From Planctomycetota bacterium (GTDB lineage Bacteria; Planctomycetota; PLA2; JAEUHO01), in NCBI GenBank assembly GCA_029259775.1, contig JAJDEN010000005.1:124001-188000 (forward strand): a stretch of DNA of 64,000 nt, read 5' to 3'. Positions 26,839 through 35,646 of this stretch are shown one piece after another. The translations under genes were made by a program, and so were the position numbers. The notes under the pieces are model-generated. The model searched no databases. It worked only from the letters and a program-made list of their open reading frames with translations, and was not told the DNA's origin. How positions within the stretch are numbered: the stretch's first letter is position 1; each line of letters starts with the position of its first letter.

Positions 26839-28326
26839 ATGGCATGGAACGGCACCCTTCGGATTGCGCTGCTGCTGGCCCTGGGGCTGCTCTGCTCCTG
26901 TGGCCTCGGTGGCGAGCAGAACCGCCCCACGTTCGTGGACTCCTACCCTGCGGAGGGTCAGGCACTGACCGGTCCGCTGCAGGAGATCCGCCTCACCTAC
27001 GACGAGGCCGTCACGGTGCTCAATCCTGCCGACGTGCGCGTGTTCGCGCGCTTCGGCGGATTCGTCCAGACGACCGTGACGCAGCGGGTCGGGGATCCAA
27101 ACAGCGTCTACGTCCGCCCCACCACGCAACCGACATTTCCTGTCGATGACGACGTGATCGTCCAGGTTGCCGAGGGCGCCGTGCAAAACGGCCTACGTCA
27201 CTACGCGGCCGATCAGTTCGAAGTGTCGTTCTCGGTCGGCGTCGAAACGCCCCTCCTCCTCGGTGAGCCGGGCCTTGTCACGCTCGTCGATCCCTTCAGC
27301 TTCGCGTCGGTGGGCTCCGTCCCCACGCCGGGCAGCGTGGATCCCGTGGCCGTCGTCAGCACGATCCGCGACACCGACCAGCGCGTCTGGGTGCAGTTGG
27401 CCGACGGCGGCGGCATCGGGGAGAGCCTCGCCTGGTTCACGCCCGGCGACGTCGCCATGGTGGACATCGACCTCACCGCGGTGGCAGACCTGACCGCTTC
27501 GACGGGCGCCATGACCGTCGGCCCCGACGGCCGCTTCCTCTACGCGGCCTTCCGCGACACGGACGCCGGCAGCGTGCGTCTCGTGAAGGTCGACACGGCG
27601 ACCGCGCTGGAGGCGGCATCCCTGGAACTCACCGCCGTGCCGACGGGGGCGAGCACCGATCCGGTCGACCTGCAGTGGAGCGAAGACGGCACCCAGCTCA
27701 TCGTCTGCGCGCAGTCCGGCGCCACCACCGGGACGCTCGCGTTCGTGGATCACGTCACCTTCACCGAGGTCGACAAGAACGCCGGCGTGCTCGGCATCCA
27801 AGGTTTCGCGCTCCCGAACGGCGCGGGTCCGTTCGTCGCCGCGAGCAACCGCTTCTGGGTCAACCGCCCCGGCAGCAACGATCTCGACGTGCTCAGCAAC
27901 ACCGGGACCGTGACCCCGAGCACGGGCACCGTCACGGGCACGATCACCTCGATGTTCCTGACGCCGGACGGTGAGTTCATCGTCGAGGGCCTGAGCGGCT
28001 ACACGGGCAACTTGGGCTTCCAGACGCGCAAGGCGCCGAGTGACTTCACGAGCACCGAAGCGGGTGAGGTCCTGGATGACGTCGGCGGGGCCGACCTTGG
28101 GTCGGACATCGTGTTCGACCTGAAGCCCTTGCCCGGCACGTCACGCTTCGTCGCGCTGCTCGGTACGGCCGGCGGCCGCCTGCTCGCGTTCTACGACTAC
28201 GCGCCCCACGTCCTGTTCCAGGTCGACCTGGACGGCGGCACAGCCGGCGTGCAGGTCGCGGACGTGGACGCGGCTGCGCCTGGCGCCTACATCGTGGGAC
28301 GTACCTACGGAGCCTTCGCCCCGTAA
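26839..28326 (+). CDS. Lipoprotein with Ig-like and propeller-like domains
   Basis: 495 residues. The signal ends at LLCSC (Cys21), a lipobox, so the protein is lipid-anchored. Residues about 30-130 (PTFVDSYPAEGQALTGPLQEIRLTYDEAVTVLNPADVRVF) look like a bacterial Ig-like (SbsA-type) domain. The rest is repetitive, with segments such as GAMTVGPDGRFLYAAFRDTDAGSVRLVKVDTATA, VDLQWSEDGTQLIVCAQ and TITSMFLTPDGEFIVEGLSG that recur with the 'xPDGxxLxV' pattern of YVTN/lactonase-like beta-propellers. No catalytic residues are evident. It could be a surface binding or adhesion protein. It shares this architecture loosely with the riboswitch-controlled lipoprotein at 30015. Confidence 0.65.
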   Translation: MAWNGTLRIALLLALGLLCSCGLGGEQNRPTFVDSYPAEGQALTGPLQEIRLTYDEAVTVLNPADVRVFARFGGFVQTTVTQRVGDPNSVYVRPTTQPTFPVDDDVIVQVAEGAVQNGLRHYAADQFEVSFSVGVETPLLLGEPGLVTLVDPFSFASVGSVPTPGSVDPVAVVSTIRDTDQRVWVQLADGGGIGESLAWFTPGDVAMVDIDLTAVADLTASTGAMTVGPDGRFLYAAFRDTDAGSVRLVKVDTATALEAASLELTAVPTGASTDPVDLQWSEDGTQLIVCAQSGATTGTLAFVDHVTFTEVDKNAGVLGIQGFALPNGAGPFVAASNRFWVNRPGSNDLDVLSNTGTVTPSTGTVTGTITSMFLTPDGEFIVEGLSGYTGNLGFQTRKAPSDFTSTEAGEVLDDVGGADLGSDIVFDLKPLPGTSRFVALLGTAGGRLLAFYDYAPHVLFQVDLDGGTAGVQVADVDAAAPGAYIVGRTYGAFAP

Positions 28327-28397
28327 CGACGCGTGCACTCTCGGAAGAGGGGTCATCTCTTGGACGAAGCTGCGTTGCTCCGGCGCAAGCGCCCTGG

Positions 28398-29213
28398 CTA
28401 GCGGAAGAGGAGCAAGGCGATCATGCCGCCCGCCGCGAGCGTGGCGAAGCCGATCGACAGCCAGAACACCTTCGACTGCGCGGAGTGCACACGGTCGACC
28501 AGCATCTCGACCTGACGGCCGAGGACCTGCTGGGTCTCGCGGTGCTGCGCGTTGGACTGTTGCTGCGAGCGATGGAAGACGTTGAGTGCGCGGTTCTGCG
28601 TGTTCTGGAAGGTCGCGAAGATGTCTTCCTGCGTGGCGGCGAGACCGCGGATCATGCCGAGCTGGGCCTCGGCGTTCTGACGCGACTGGTCGAGCCCCTG
28701 CTTGATGGCCGTAGCCTGGGTCTCGAGCGTCGTGGCGAGGTTGGCCTGCAGCCCGTCGAGGAACTGGGCCTGCTCTGCCTGACTCACGGTCAGCGTGCGC
28801 AGCAGGTCCGGCAGGCCGTCGAGGCGCGCCACGACGTCGCGCGTACCGCTGCCCATGTGCTCGAGCTGCTTGCTGATCTGGGCCAGGCACTCGATCTCGG
28901 CGCGGTGGATGCGTGGCACCTGCTGGAGGAAGCCCGGCAGGGCCTGCAGCGTCTGCTGCACCTGGCCGTCACGGCTCTGAAGCGTCTCCTTGATGGCGCC
29001 CAGCAGACGAGAGAGATCCTGGAAGCCGGTCTGCACGCGCTCGCCGAGTTCACGCGGCACGCCCTCCTGCGGCATGCCCGTCTGCGGCACGCCCTTCTGC
29101 GGCATCACGCCGGGGGGACGCGCGGGCATGTCGTCGGGACGCACCGGCACCGCGTCTCCCGGCGTACTACCGCCGGGCCCGGGTACGGACGACTCCCGCG
29201 AGCTTCCGATCAT
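28398..29213 (-). CDS. Coiled-coil, tail-anchored membrane protein
   Basis: 271 residues. The N-terminal 60 residues are Pro/Gly-rich with a small repeat (MPQKGVPQTGMPQEGVPREL). Residues about 60-245 form long heptad-like helices rich in Gln, Leu and Glu (LQSRDGQVQQTLQALPGFLQQV, LQANLATTLETQATAIKQGLDQSRQNAEAQL, HRETQQVLGRQVEMLVDRVHSAQSK). The C-terminus is a single hydrophobic helix (VFWLSIGFATLAAGGMIALLLF), so it is anchored by its tail with the coil in the cytoplasm. It resembles the signalling helix of chemoreceptors in appearance only. A perfect AGGAGG lies 5 bases before the ATG at 29213. Function unknown. Confidence 0.65.
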   Translation of the reverse strand: MIGSSRESSVPGPGGSTPGDAVPVRPDDMPARPPGVMPQKGVPQTGMPQEGVPRELGERVQTGFQDLSRLLGAIKETLQSRDGQVQQTLQALPGFLQQVPRIHRAEIECLAQISKQLEHMGSGTRDVVARLDGLPDLLRTLTVSQAEQAQFLDGLQANLATTLETQATAIKQGLDQSRQNAEAQLGMIRGLAATQEDIFATFQNTQNRALNVFHRSQQQSNAQHRETQQVLGRQVEMLVDRVHSAQSKVFWLSIGFATLAAGGMIALLLFR

Positions 29214-29443
29214 CGTGACCTCCTGCTGGACGCGCACACCGTATGAGGGGGGAAGGACCATCCCGCCCCGAACGAATCTACCTCGCTCGGCTACTACGGG
29301 CTGGGGGTTTTTCCTCGGGCGCTACCACATGTAGGCCTGAGGTCGCTCGCGGCGCCCCCGGTGTCCGCGGGCCCCCGCTGTCGAATCCGAAGTTGACCCG
29401 GGAGATCCTGCGGCAAGAATCGTCGCTCGATAGCGAACGACGT

Positions 29444-29519
29444 GGGGCTGTAGCTCACCTGGTAGAGCGCCTGAATGGCATTCAGGAGGTAAGGAGTTCG
29501 ACTCTCCTCAGCTCCACCA
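29444..29519 (+). tRNA. tRNA-Ala (anticodon GGC)
   Basis: 76 bases including an encoded CCA end. Acceptor GGGGCTG pairs with CAGCTCC; the D arm is AGCTCACCTGGTAGAGC; the anticodon stem CCTGA/TCAGG holds loop ATGGCAT with GGC; the T arm is AGGAG-TTCGACT-CTCCT. A TTGACC box (29393-29398) and a weak AAGAAT box 16 bases further form a plausible promoter. All usual invariant positions are present. Confidence 0.97.
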
Positions 29520-30014
29520 CTTCGTTCGCCCCGGTACGCGCCTCCAGCCCGTCTCCGCGCGCTGGTGCGGCGTCCCCGCCTCCGCGTGGTTCTTCGGCCC
29601 CGCAGGCTTGGTGGTTCTCGCACCACGTACCCGTCGCGGGGTAGTTTGGGCTTCGGCGCGTACACCAGCGCCCGTTCTTTTTCCCATTCATCGAGGTTCG
29701 AAGGTCTCGCCGATGCCCTGTGCGTCGGCTGGAAGTGGGGTGCAAATCCCCCGCGGGACCGCCGCTGTAACCGGGGACGAACTCCGCAAGAGGCCACTGT
29801 CCGGCGCCATGAGGCGCTGACGGGAAGGCGCGGAGGGAGGACGATCCGGAAGCCAGAAGACCGGCCTTCGAATCAGGCTTTGGCTCTCCCTAGAGCCGCA
29901 ATCACTCCGGATCCGAGTGATGAGTCCCGCGGGGCGCCCGGCGCGCCTGCAGCTCGTCCGTCGGTGCCCCGCCCTCGTGGGCAGGTGCATCGGCCTCCGG
30001 AGAGAGGCGTGTCC
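29520..30014. other. Long leader region between tRNA-Ala and the lipoprotein gene
   Basis: About 495 bases without a gene. The first part (29520-29690) shows nothing I can support. The cobalamin riboswitch occupies about 29697-29872. Two hairpins follow, and a GGAGAGAGG ribosome-binding site stands just before the ATG at 30015. Confidence 0.7.
29697..29872 (+). promoter_or_regulatory. Cobalamin (AdoCbl) riboswitch
   Basis: The helix closing the element is perfect: TTCGAAGG (29697-29704) with CCTTCGAA (29865-29872). Inside are the hallmark segments GTGGGGTGCAAATCCC, CGCGGGACCGCCGCTGTAACC, and the B12 box GAAGCCAGAAGACC. Order and spacing match the cobalamin riboswitch class, with a peripheral stem GGCGCCATGAGGCGC. 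Two hairpins follow: GGCTCT/AGAGCC (29882-29897) and ATCACTC/GAGTGAT (29901-29921). There is no clear U-run after them, so control may be translational or Rho-dependent. It regulates the lipoprotein gene at 30015. Confidence 0.95.
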
Positions 30015-31682
30015 ATGCGACCGTTCCTTTCTCTGCCTTCTCGTTCGCCGTTTTCTCGTTCCCTGGCTTCTCGCTCTCTCGCCACGTTGGGCGCACCCTG
30101 GCTGTGCGCGCTCCTGCTGCTCTCCATCGCCGCCTGCGGCGGCGGCGCTCCCGAGGGCGCCTTCGAGGCGTCCTTCCCCGAACCCGAGCAACCGCAGGGC
30201 GGAGGCAATCCCGGCGGCGGCACGACGCCTCCCCCCGCGCCGCAGCGTCCCCTCTGGGACGCCGACGCGGCCGCGTACGGCCGTACGGCGCTCTTCGGCT
30301 CGTTCTCGAGCGATCTCGTGCGCCACGGCGACACACTGTTCGCCGTCGACGCGGACGCCATCGAGACGAACGGCGCGCGCATCCTCGCGTACGACGTGTC
30401 GGGCAGCACACCGACCGTCTCTTCCACCTTCGCTACGACCACGATCCGGGGCAGCGACCTCATCGATAGCGACGGTGCGGCGGGCGATCCGGCGAGCCCT
30501 GTTGGCTTCGGATTCTTCGTGAATGATCTGCTCGTCGTCCACGATCGCCTGGCCTTCGCTCTCGTGAATGCCGGAGGATCCGACAGCGTCCCCGCGCTCT
30601 GCAACGTCGTCGTCTTCAACCCCACCAGCGGCAGCGTCCTGCAGACGGTGGATCTAGGACGGCCACACCTCAGCACGACGCCGCTCTTCGACTCGACCGG
30701 CGCGCCGGTGGCCGGAAGCGCGTTCCGGCAGTCGGGGGCCGAGGCTCTCGCCTACGCCTCGAGCTCGCCCTTCGCCGGCCGTCTCTACGTCGCCATGAGC
30801 AACATCGTCTTTGGCGCGCCGAGCTACGGAGCCACCAAGCTGCCCGGAACGGTGCAGGTACTCGAGGTGGCCACGACCAGCTCGGCGCCGCTGGCCTTCG
30901 CCTCGCTGGACGGGCTCACGCCCTTCGTGATCCGCACGGAAGGCTACAACCCTGTGGCCCTCGAGACCGTGCGCGTGCCCACGAGCACGGGCACGGCCCT
31001 GCACCGGCTGCTCGTCACGGTGGCGGGCACGACAGGCTTCGACAGCGCCTTCAACCTCGTCCCGGTGACGCCGTCGAGTGTCGAGGCCTACAACGCATCG
31101 AACGGCGCGCTCAACGGCGTCTTCCAGCTCGGCCTCAGTGGACTCGCGGCCATCCGTCCGGCCATCGGACACGACGGCGCTGGCCACCGCGTTGGGTTCT
31201 ACCCGTCCTCCGTGACGGGCGAAGTCTTCCTGCTTCGGCTGGACGGTCTCTACAAGGAGCCGGTCGACAGCTCCCAGCTCGCCGTCTTGCGCGGCCCCCT
31301 GAACGGCATCCCGATCACGGCAGCCCAGGCCGGCGGCCCCGGGGGCAACATCACCGGCATCGGCTTGGCGCCGGACGGGCGCACCCTGGCCGTCACCGGC
31401 TTCGGCGACCTCTTCGCCGTCCCCCAGGTGCCGGGGCAGCTCTTCCTTCTCGGGCTCCCGACGGACCTGGTGACGGGCTCAGGATTCGGCGCGAACTTCA
31501 CCCCGGGCAGCACGCAGTTCGCCGCAACAGCAGGACGTACGCTCGGCAACGTCGTGCTCGTGCCGAACGCAGGAGCGCGCCCGGACGTGTACGTCAACGT
31601 CAGCGGCACGCTGGACGCGAGCTTCCTCGGCAACGGTGGCGCCTCCCTGGGCAGCCTGCGCACCTTCGGGCTGATGCGGTAG
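30015..31682 (+). CDS. Cobalamin riboswitch-controlled secreted lipoprotein
   Basis: 555 residues. A long Arg-containing signal ends in the lipobox SIAAC (Cys41), followed by a Gly/Pro-rich tether. The body has repeated segments that fit a beta-propeller: LVRHGDTLFAVDADAIETNGARILAYDVSG, VVVFNPTSGSVLQTVDLG, FAGRLYVAMSNIVFG, VEAYNASNGALNGVFQLG, ITGIGLAPDGRTLAVTGFGDLFAVP. No enzyme motif is seen. Because a cobalamin riboswitch precedes it with no other gene between, a role in cobalamin or corrinoid capture at the cell surface is the natural inference, by analogy with BtuG, a surface propeller lipoprotein of Bacteroides. I see no direct sequence proof of relatedness. No btuB, btuC or btuD homologue follows. 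GGAGAGAGG precedes the ATG. Confidence 0.7.
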   Translation: MRPFLSLPSRSPFSRSLASRSLATLGAPWLCALLLLSIAACGGGAPEGAFEASFPEPEQPQGGGNPGGGTTPPPAPQRPLWDADAAAYGRTALFGSFSSDLVRHGDTLFAVDADAIETNGARILAYDVSGSTPTVSSTFATTTIRGSDLIDSDGAAGDPASPVGFGFFVNDLLVVHDRLAFALVNAGGSDSVPALCNVVVFNPTSGSVLQTVDLGRPHLSTTPLFDSTGAPVAGSAFRQSGAEALAYASSSPFAGRLYVAMSNIVFGAPSYGATKLPGTVQVLEVATTSSAPLAFASLDGLTPFVIRTEGYNPVALETVRVPTSTGTALHRLLVTVAGTTGFDSAFNLVPVTPSSVEAYNASNGALNGVFQLGLSGLAAIRPAIGHDGAGHRVGFYPSSVTGEVFLLRLDGLYKEPVDSSQLAVLRGPLNGIPITAAQAGGPGGNITGIGLAPDGRTLAVTGFGDLFAVPQVPGQLFLLGLPTDLVTGSGFGANFTPGSTQFAATAGRTLGNVVLVPNAGARPDVYVNVSGTLDASFLGNGGASLGSLRTFGLMR

Positions 31683-31709
31683 CTCGACGTACGCTGCCCT
31701 CCCACCGGG

Positions 31710-31721
31710 TAGGATGCGCGC
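31710..31721 (+). promoter_or_regulatory. Leaderless -10 box before a GTG start
   Basis: TAGGAT (31710-31715), 6 bases, then GTG at 31722. It shows the same spacing with a GTG start codon and serves the NfeD-FloA operon. Confidence 0.5.
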
Positions 31722-33332
31722 GTGATCCGCACGCCCACCACGAGCCGCCGCCTCCGCTTGGCGGCGGCGGCTTGCCTGACCGCGCTCGTGCTCTTGACGT
31801 CTTCGGGCCTCGTCGAAGCCCGCGAAGGTGCCGGGGACGACGGACGCGCAGGCGCGCTGCCGGGCCCCTTCAAGAACATCCATGTGATCGACTTCGAGGG
31901 CGACATCGAAGCCCTGATGCTCGCCTACGTCGGCCGACGCGTGAAGGCGGCGCAGGATGACGGCGCCGACTGCATCGTGCTGCGCATCTACTCGCCCGGT
32001 GGCATCGTCTGGCACAGCAAGAAGATCGGCGACCTGCTCCTCACGCTGCCCGACACCATCCACACGGTCGCGTGGGTGCCGCTCGAGGCGATCAGCGGTG
32101 CGGCCTTCGTCTCGCTCGCCTGCGACGAGATCATCATGACGCAGGAAGCGTCCCTCGGGGACAGCCAGCCGATCATCCCGGGTGGCGGCGAGGGCGGGAA
32201 GCCCATGCCCGTCGGTGAGAAGGCCGAGAGCCCGCTGCGCACGTGGTTCCGCGGCTACGCCGAGAAGAACGGCTATCCCATCGCACTCGCCGAGGCGATG
32301 GTCAGCGCCCACATCGAGGTCCTGCGCGTCCGGTCGAAGATCGACGACGCGCGCCACTACGTGCGCGGCGAGGACTTCCGCAGCGCGACTGATGACGCCG
32401 AGTTGTTGCCGGGGCTCAGGAAGAGCGACCTCGTGCAGGACGGACCTGCCATCGTGCGCAAGGGCGAGCTGTTCACGATGACCGGCCTCCAAGCGCGCGA
32501 GTACGGCTTCGTCCGACGTGCCTTCGACGGCGGCCTCGCGAAGGACGAAGCGCAGGTACTGGCTGCACTCAAGGCGCCGGGCGCGAGGGTGACCTTCACC
32601 AAGATGTCGTTCTCGGAGCGGGCGAGCAAGTGGCTGCTCGGCTTGGCGGGCATCCTCTCCGCCCTGGTCGCGCTCTCGATCCTGCTGTTCGTCTGGAACG
32701 GGCCCGGTCTGATGACCCTCATCGGTGGCATCGCCCTGGTCCTCGTGCTGCTCATCAGCCTCACCGCGGAGCAACTGAACGGCTTCCCGATCTTCCTGAT
32801 CCTCCTGGGCGTGGCGCTGTTGGCCGCGGAGGTGTTCCTCATCCCGGGATTCGGGATTCCCGGGTTCTTGGGCGTGGCCTCCCTGGCCATCGGCTTCCTC
32901 TTCCTGGCCACGGGCAGCACGCTCGGCGAGACCGGCGCACTCGATAGCTCCGCGTTGACCGATTTCGGCCTGCAGTTCGTCGCCACGGCAATCGTGGGCC
33001 TCGGGTTCCTGATGGTCATGTCGCGGTTCTTCCCGCGGGTCGGGCCGGCCCGGCGGATGGTCCTGCAGCCCTCGGGCGCAGCCGCGGCAGGTGATCTGCC
33101 GGCGGCCGTCGCCGCACCCGACGCACCGGCCTTGGGGAGCATCGGGCGCACCACGTCCGCGCTCAGGCCGGCCGGATCCGCCGAGTTCGACGGACGGCTC
33201 GTGGACGTCGTGAGCGACGGCGCCTTCATCAACGTCGACGCCGACGTGCGCGTCCTCACCGTCGAGGGCGACAGGGTTACCGTGGCCGAGGTCGGCCCTG
33301 TGACCGTGGCCGAAGTCGAGAAGGCGGACTGA
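31722..33332 (+). CDS. NfeD-type membrane serine protease (ClpP-like)
   Basis: 536 residues. A signal peptide precedes a ClpP/SppA-like protease domain: IHVIDFEGDIEALMLAYVGRRVKAAQDDGADCIVLRIYSPGG, then VAWVPLEAISGAAFVSLACDEIIMTQEASLGDSQPI. Ser125 in AISGA aligns with the catalytic serine of the AASAG motif of the family. From about 300 there are five to six membrane segments, then a C-terminal OB-like NfeD domain (GRTTSALRPAGSAEFDGRLVDVVSDGAFINVDADVRVLTVEGDRV). Long NfeD proteins degrade membrane proteins and pair with SPFH/flotillin proteins, as here. The GTG start follows a -10 box by 6 bases. Next gene starts 3 bases after the stop. Confidence 0.88.
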   Translation: MIRTPTTSRRLRLAAAACLTALVLLTSSGLVEAREGAGDDGRAGALPGPFKNIHVIDFEGDIEALMLAYVGRRVKAAQDDGADCIVLRIYSPGGIVWHSKKIGDLLLTLPDTIHTVAWVPLEAISGAAFVSLACDEIIMTQEASLGDSQPIIPGGGEGGKPMPVGEKAESPLRTWFRGYAEKNGYPIALAEAMVSAHIEVLRVRSKIDDARHYVRGEDFRSATDDAELLPGLRKSDLVQDGPAIVRKGELFTMTGLQAREYGFVRRAFDGGLAKDEAQVLAALKAPGARVTFTKMSFSERASKWLLGLAGILSALVALSILLFVWNGPGLMTLIGGIALVLVLLISLTAEQLNGFPIFLILLGVALLAAEVFLIPGFGIPGFLGVASLAIGFLFLATGSTLGETGALDSSALTDFGLQFVATAIVGLGFLMVMSRFFPRVGPARRMVLQPSGAAAAGDLPAAVAAPDAPALGSIGRTTSALRPAGSAEFDGRLVDVVSDGAFINVDADVRVLTVEGDRVTVAEVGPVTVAEVEKAD

Positions 33333-33334
33333 GC

Positions 33335-33853
33335 ATGCTCGAAGCCATCCTCCTCGTCCTGCTGTCGCTCGGCTTCGTGCTGGCCGAGGTGTTCTTCCCC
33401 TCGCTCGGCATGTTCGGCCTGATCGCCGGCGCGCTCATCTTGTTCGCCGACATCATCGCGTTCGACCACGGCCAGGCCACCGGCTGGGCCTTCGTCGCGG
33501 CCGAGGTCGTCCTTGTGCCTTGGGTCGTGTGGATGGGCTTCAAGCTGCTGCCGAAGCTCCCCTTCGGCCGGCGCATGCTGCTCGAAGGGCCCGTGACACC
33601 GCCCGACGGCGGGCTGCCGGACCATGCCGCCCTCCAGGGGCAGACAGGCGTAGCCCTGACGGACCTGCGTCCCGCCGGCATGGCGCGCCTGGGCGACGAA
33701 CGGCTCAGCGTCGTCTCGCTCGGCGGTCTGATCGACGAGAACACCCCCATCATCGTCGTGGCAGTGGAGGGCACGGAAATCCGCGTCCGCCCCCACGACG
33801 TCGAACGTACCGACGACGCCCTCGCCGCCACGGCGGACGAGGACCCTGCGTAG
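33335..33853 (+). CDS. Short NfeD-domain membrane protein
   Basis: 172 residues. Three hydrophobic segments (LLVLLSLGFVLAEVFFPSLGMFGLIAGALILFADIIAF and WAFVAAEVVLVPWVVWMGF) precede a small beta-rich OB domain (GQTGVALTDLRPAGMARLGDERLSVVSLGGLIDENTPIIVVAVEGTEIRVRP). This is the short NfeD form without the protease. It begins 3 bases after the long NfeD stop and is followed 15 bases later by floA, so the three are one operon. It probably stabilises flotillin-type membrane assemblies. Confidence 0.85.
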   Translation: MLEAILLVLLSLGFVLAEVFFPSLGMFGLIAGALILFADIIAFDHGQATGWAFVAAEVVLVPWVVWMGFKLLPKLPFGRRMLLEGPVTPPDGGLPDHAALQGQTGVALTDLRPAGMARLGDERLSVVSLGGLIDENTPIIVVAVEGTEIRVRPHDVERTDDALAATADEDPA

Positions 33854-33868
33854 TCCTGGGAGACTGAC

Positions 33869-34921
33869 ATGCACGCTGGTTTCGACTACCTGATGAGAAC
33901 CGCCCTGGCCGCGATCGACCTGCCCGAGATCATGCTGATCGTCGGCCTGCTGGTGGTCTTCGTCCTGCTCGTGATCTTCCTGAAGTTCTTCAAGCTCTGG
34001 ATCCAGAGCTACTTCAGCAACGCCAACATCAGCCTCTTCGAGCTGGTTGGCATGTGGCTGCGGAAGGTCAACTCCACGGAGATCGTGCAGAGCAAGATCG
34101 CCCTCGTGCAATCGAACCTGCCCGTGGAGACCAAGGACCTCGAGGCGCACTACCTTGCCGGCGGCAACGTCGGACCGGTCGTCCGCGCACTGATTGCTGC
34201 CGACCGCGCACGCATCCCGCTCGACTTCGCCACCGCCGCGGGCATCGATCTCGCGGGGCGTGACGTGCTGGACGCCATTCAGACGAGCGTCATCCCCAAA
34301 GTGATCGACTGCCCCGATCCGCGCAAGGACAAGCGCGAGGTGGCCGCGGTGGCCAAGGACGGCATCCAGGTGCTTGCCCGCGCACGCGTGACGGTGCGGA
34401 CCAACCTCAAGCAGCTCGTCGGCGGTGCGCAAGAAGAAACGATCATCGCGCGCGTCGGCGAGGGCATCGTCAGCACCATCGGATCCTCGGAGACGCACAT
34501 GTCCGTCCTCGAGAACCCCGATCGCATCAGCAAGACGGTGCTCTCCAAGGCGCTCGACGCCGGCACCGCCTACACGATCCTCTCGATCGACATCGCGGAC
34601 GTGGACATCGGCCAGAACATCGGTGCGCGCCTGCAGGCCGATCAGGCCGAGGCCGACAAGCGCGTCGCCCAGGCGAAGGCCGAGAAACGCCGCGCCCTGG
34701 CCGTCGCGCAGGAGCAGGAGAACCGCGCGAAGGTCGTCGAGAACGAAGCGCTCGTCGTGCTGGCGCAAGCCGAGGTGCCCAAGGCCATGGCCCAGGCGCT
34801 CCGCGAGGGACGCATCGGCGTCATGGACTACTTCAACATGAAGAACATCGAAGCCGACACCGAGATGCGCAAGGGTCTCGGTGAGAGCACGCCGTCCGAC
34901 GGCGACAACCCGATCGAATAG
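33869..34921 (+). CDS. floA: Flotillin-like protein FloA
   Basis: 350 residues. One N-terminal membrane segment ([21 protein letters not shown]) precedes an SPFH domain: [160 protein letters not shown]. The last part is the Ala/Glu-rich coil of flotillins. These match FloA closely. It organises functional membrane microdomains. GGAGA stands about 6 bases before the ATG. Its companions are the two NfeD genes upstream and a small unknown gene downstream. Confidence 0.95.
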   Translation: MHAGFDYLMRTALAAIDLPEIMLIVGLLVVFVLLVIFLKFFKLWIQSYFSNANISLFELVGMWLRKVNSTEIVQSKIALVQSNLPVETKDLEAHYLAGGNVGPVVRALIAADRARIPLDFATAAGIDLAGRDVLDAIQTSVIPKVIDCPDPRKDKREVAAVAKDGIQVLARARVTVRTNLKQLVGGAQEETIIARVGEGIVSTIGSSETHMSVLENPDRISKTVLSKALDAGTAYTILSIDIADVDIGQNIGARLQADQAEADKRVAQAKAEKRRALAVAQEQENRAKVVENEALVVLAQAEVPKAMAQALREGRIGVMDYFNMKNIEADTEMRKGLGESTPSDGDNPIE

Positions 34922-34938
34922 CGGGGGACGCGGGCGTC

Positions 34939-35508
34939 ATGGGCGATCTGCTCGGCAATCTGGTCTTCGTCGTCGTCGCGATCCTTGCGTGGATCGTGAA
35001 GGAGACGGTGGAGCGCAAGGAAGCCAGGGAAAAGGGTGGAGGGACGGCTCCCAGCCGAGGGGCGCCTACCGCGGAGCCCGGGCCCCGGGAGGTGGACGTC
35101 GTCTACGGCCGGCGGAAGATCCCCGATGCCTTGACCGCGTCTCCGCCCCTGAGCGCGGAAGCCGCACCCGCGGCTCGCGTGCCGTCGGCTTCCGCAGGCA
35201 AGGGCAAGGCCCGTGCGAAGCGCTCCGAGCCCCAGCACCACGTCCCCGGATCCAGCGCCCCGGAGGTGTTCGACGCCCTCGTCGGGCGCGGGCTCACCAC
35301 CGAGTTGCTGGTCTCTGCCGAGGGCCGGCAGAGTCCGAGCCGGCGAGCCCGCGCGGATGGTTGGCGCCGACTCGGCGTCGGCTCCGGCGCGGCCCGCCTG
35401 GCTGCCGTACGCGCGGGCGTCCTCTGGAGCGAGGTCCTTGCAACGCCCCGGGCCCTGAGCGGCCCCCACCGGTCGCCCCTGCAGCGCCGTCAGGCGCGGA
35501 ACAAGTAG
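34939..35508 (+). CDS. Small unknown protein downstream of floA
   Basis: 189 residues, starting 17 bases after floA. An N-terminal hydrophobic helix (MGDLLGNLVFVVVAILAWIV) is followed by a charged, Pro/Ala-rich linker and a basic C-terminal part (PEVFDALVGRGLTTELLVSAEGRQSPSRRARADGW). I recognise no family. Position suggests an accessory to the flotillin operon. Its last nine codons and stop lie inside the first copy of a 32-bp tandem repeat, so its C-terminus (QRRQARNK) is repeat-derived. Confidence 0.55.
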   Translation: MGDLLGNLVFVVVAILAWIVKETVERKEAREKGGGTAPSRGAPTAEPGPREVDVVYGRRKIPDALTASPPLSAEAAPAARVPSASAGKGKARAKRSEPQHHVPGSSAPEVFDALVGRGLTTELLVSAEGRQSPSRRARADGWRRLGVGSGAARLAAVRAGVLWSEVLATPRALSGPHRSPLQRRQARNK

Positions 35509-35597
35509 ACATGCAGCGCCGTCAGGCGCGGAACAAGTAGACCTGCAGCGCCGTCAGGCGCGGACCAAGTAGACATGCAGCGCCGTCAGGCGCGGCG
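35481..35597. repeat. 32-bp tandem repeat, about 3.6 copies, each with a hairpin
   Basis: Copies begin GCAGCGCCGTCAGGCGCGG at 35481, 35513, 35545 and 35577, exactly 32 bases apart; the last is partial. Each contains the perfect dyad GCGCC-gtca-GGCGC. The first copy contains the end and TAG of the upstream gene, so stop codon and hairpin were duplicated together. Differences between copies are single bases. There are no spacers, so this is not a CRISPR. It may act as an array of terminator or RNA-stabilising hairpins after the flotillin operon. Confidence 0.85.
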
Positions 35598-35646
35598 AAC
35601 TCCCCTCGGCGGGTAGACAGACGCGCAAGGCGGCGCGCCGCGCTAG

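Noticed and set aside
29565..30014. Upstream extension of the riboswitch-controlled gene
   Set aside because: It would place the riboswitch inside the coding sequence and lose the signal peptide; ATG 30015 has a good ribosome-binding site.
30654..31187. Antisense frame within the lipoprotein gene
   Set aside because: No start context or motif; explained by codon bias of the sense gene.
35481..35597. Regular 32-base repeats as a CRISPR array
   Set aside because: The copies are directly adjacent with no spacers and no cas genes lie nearby.
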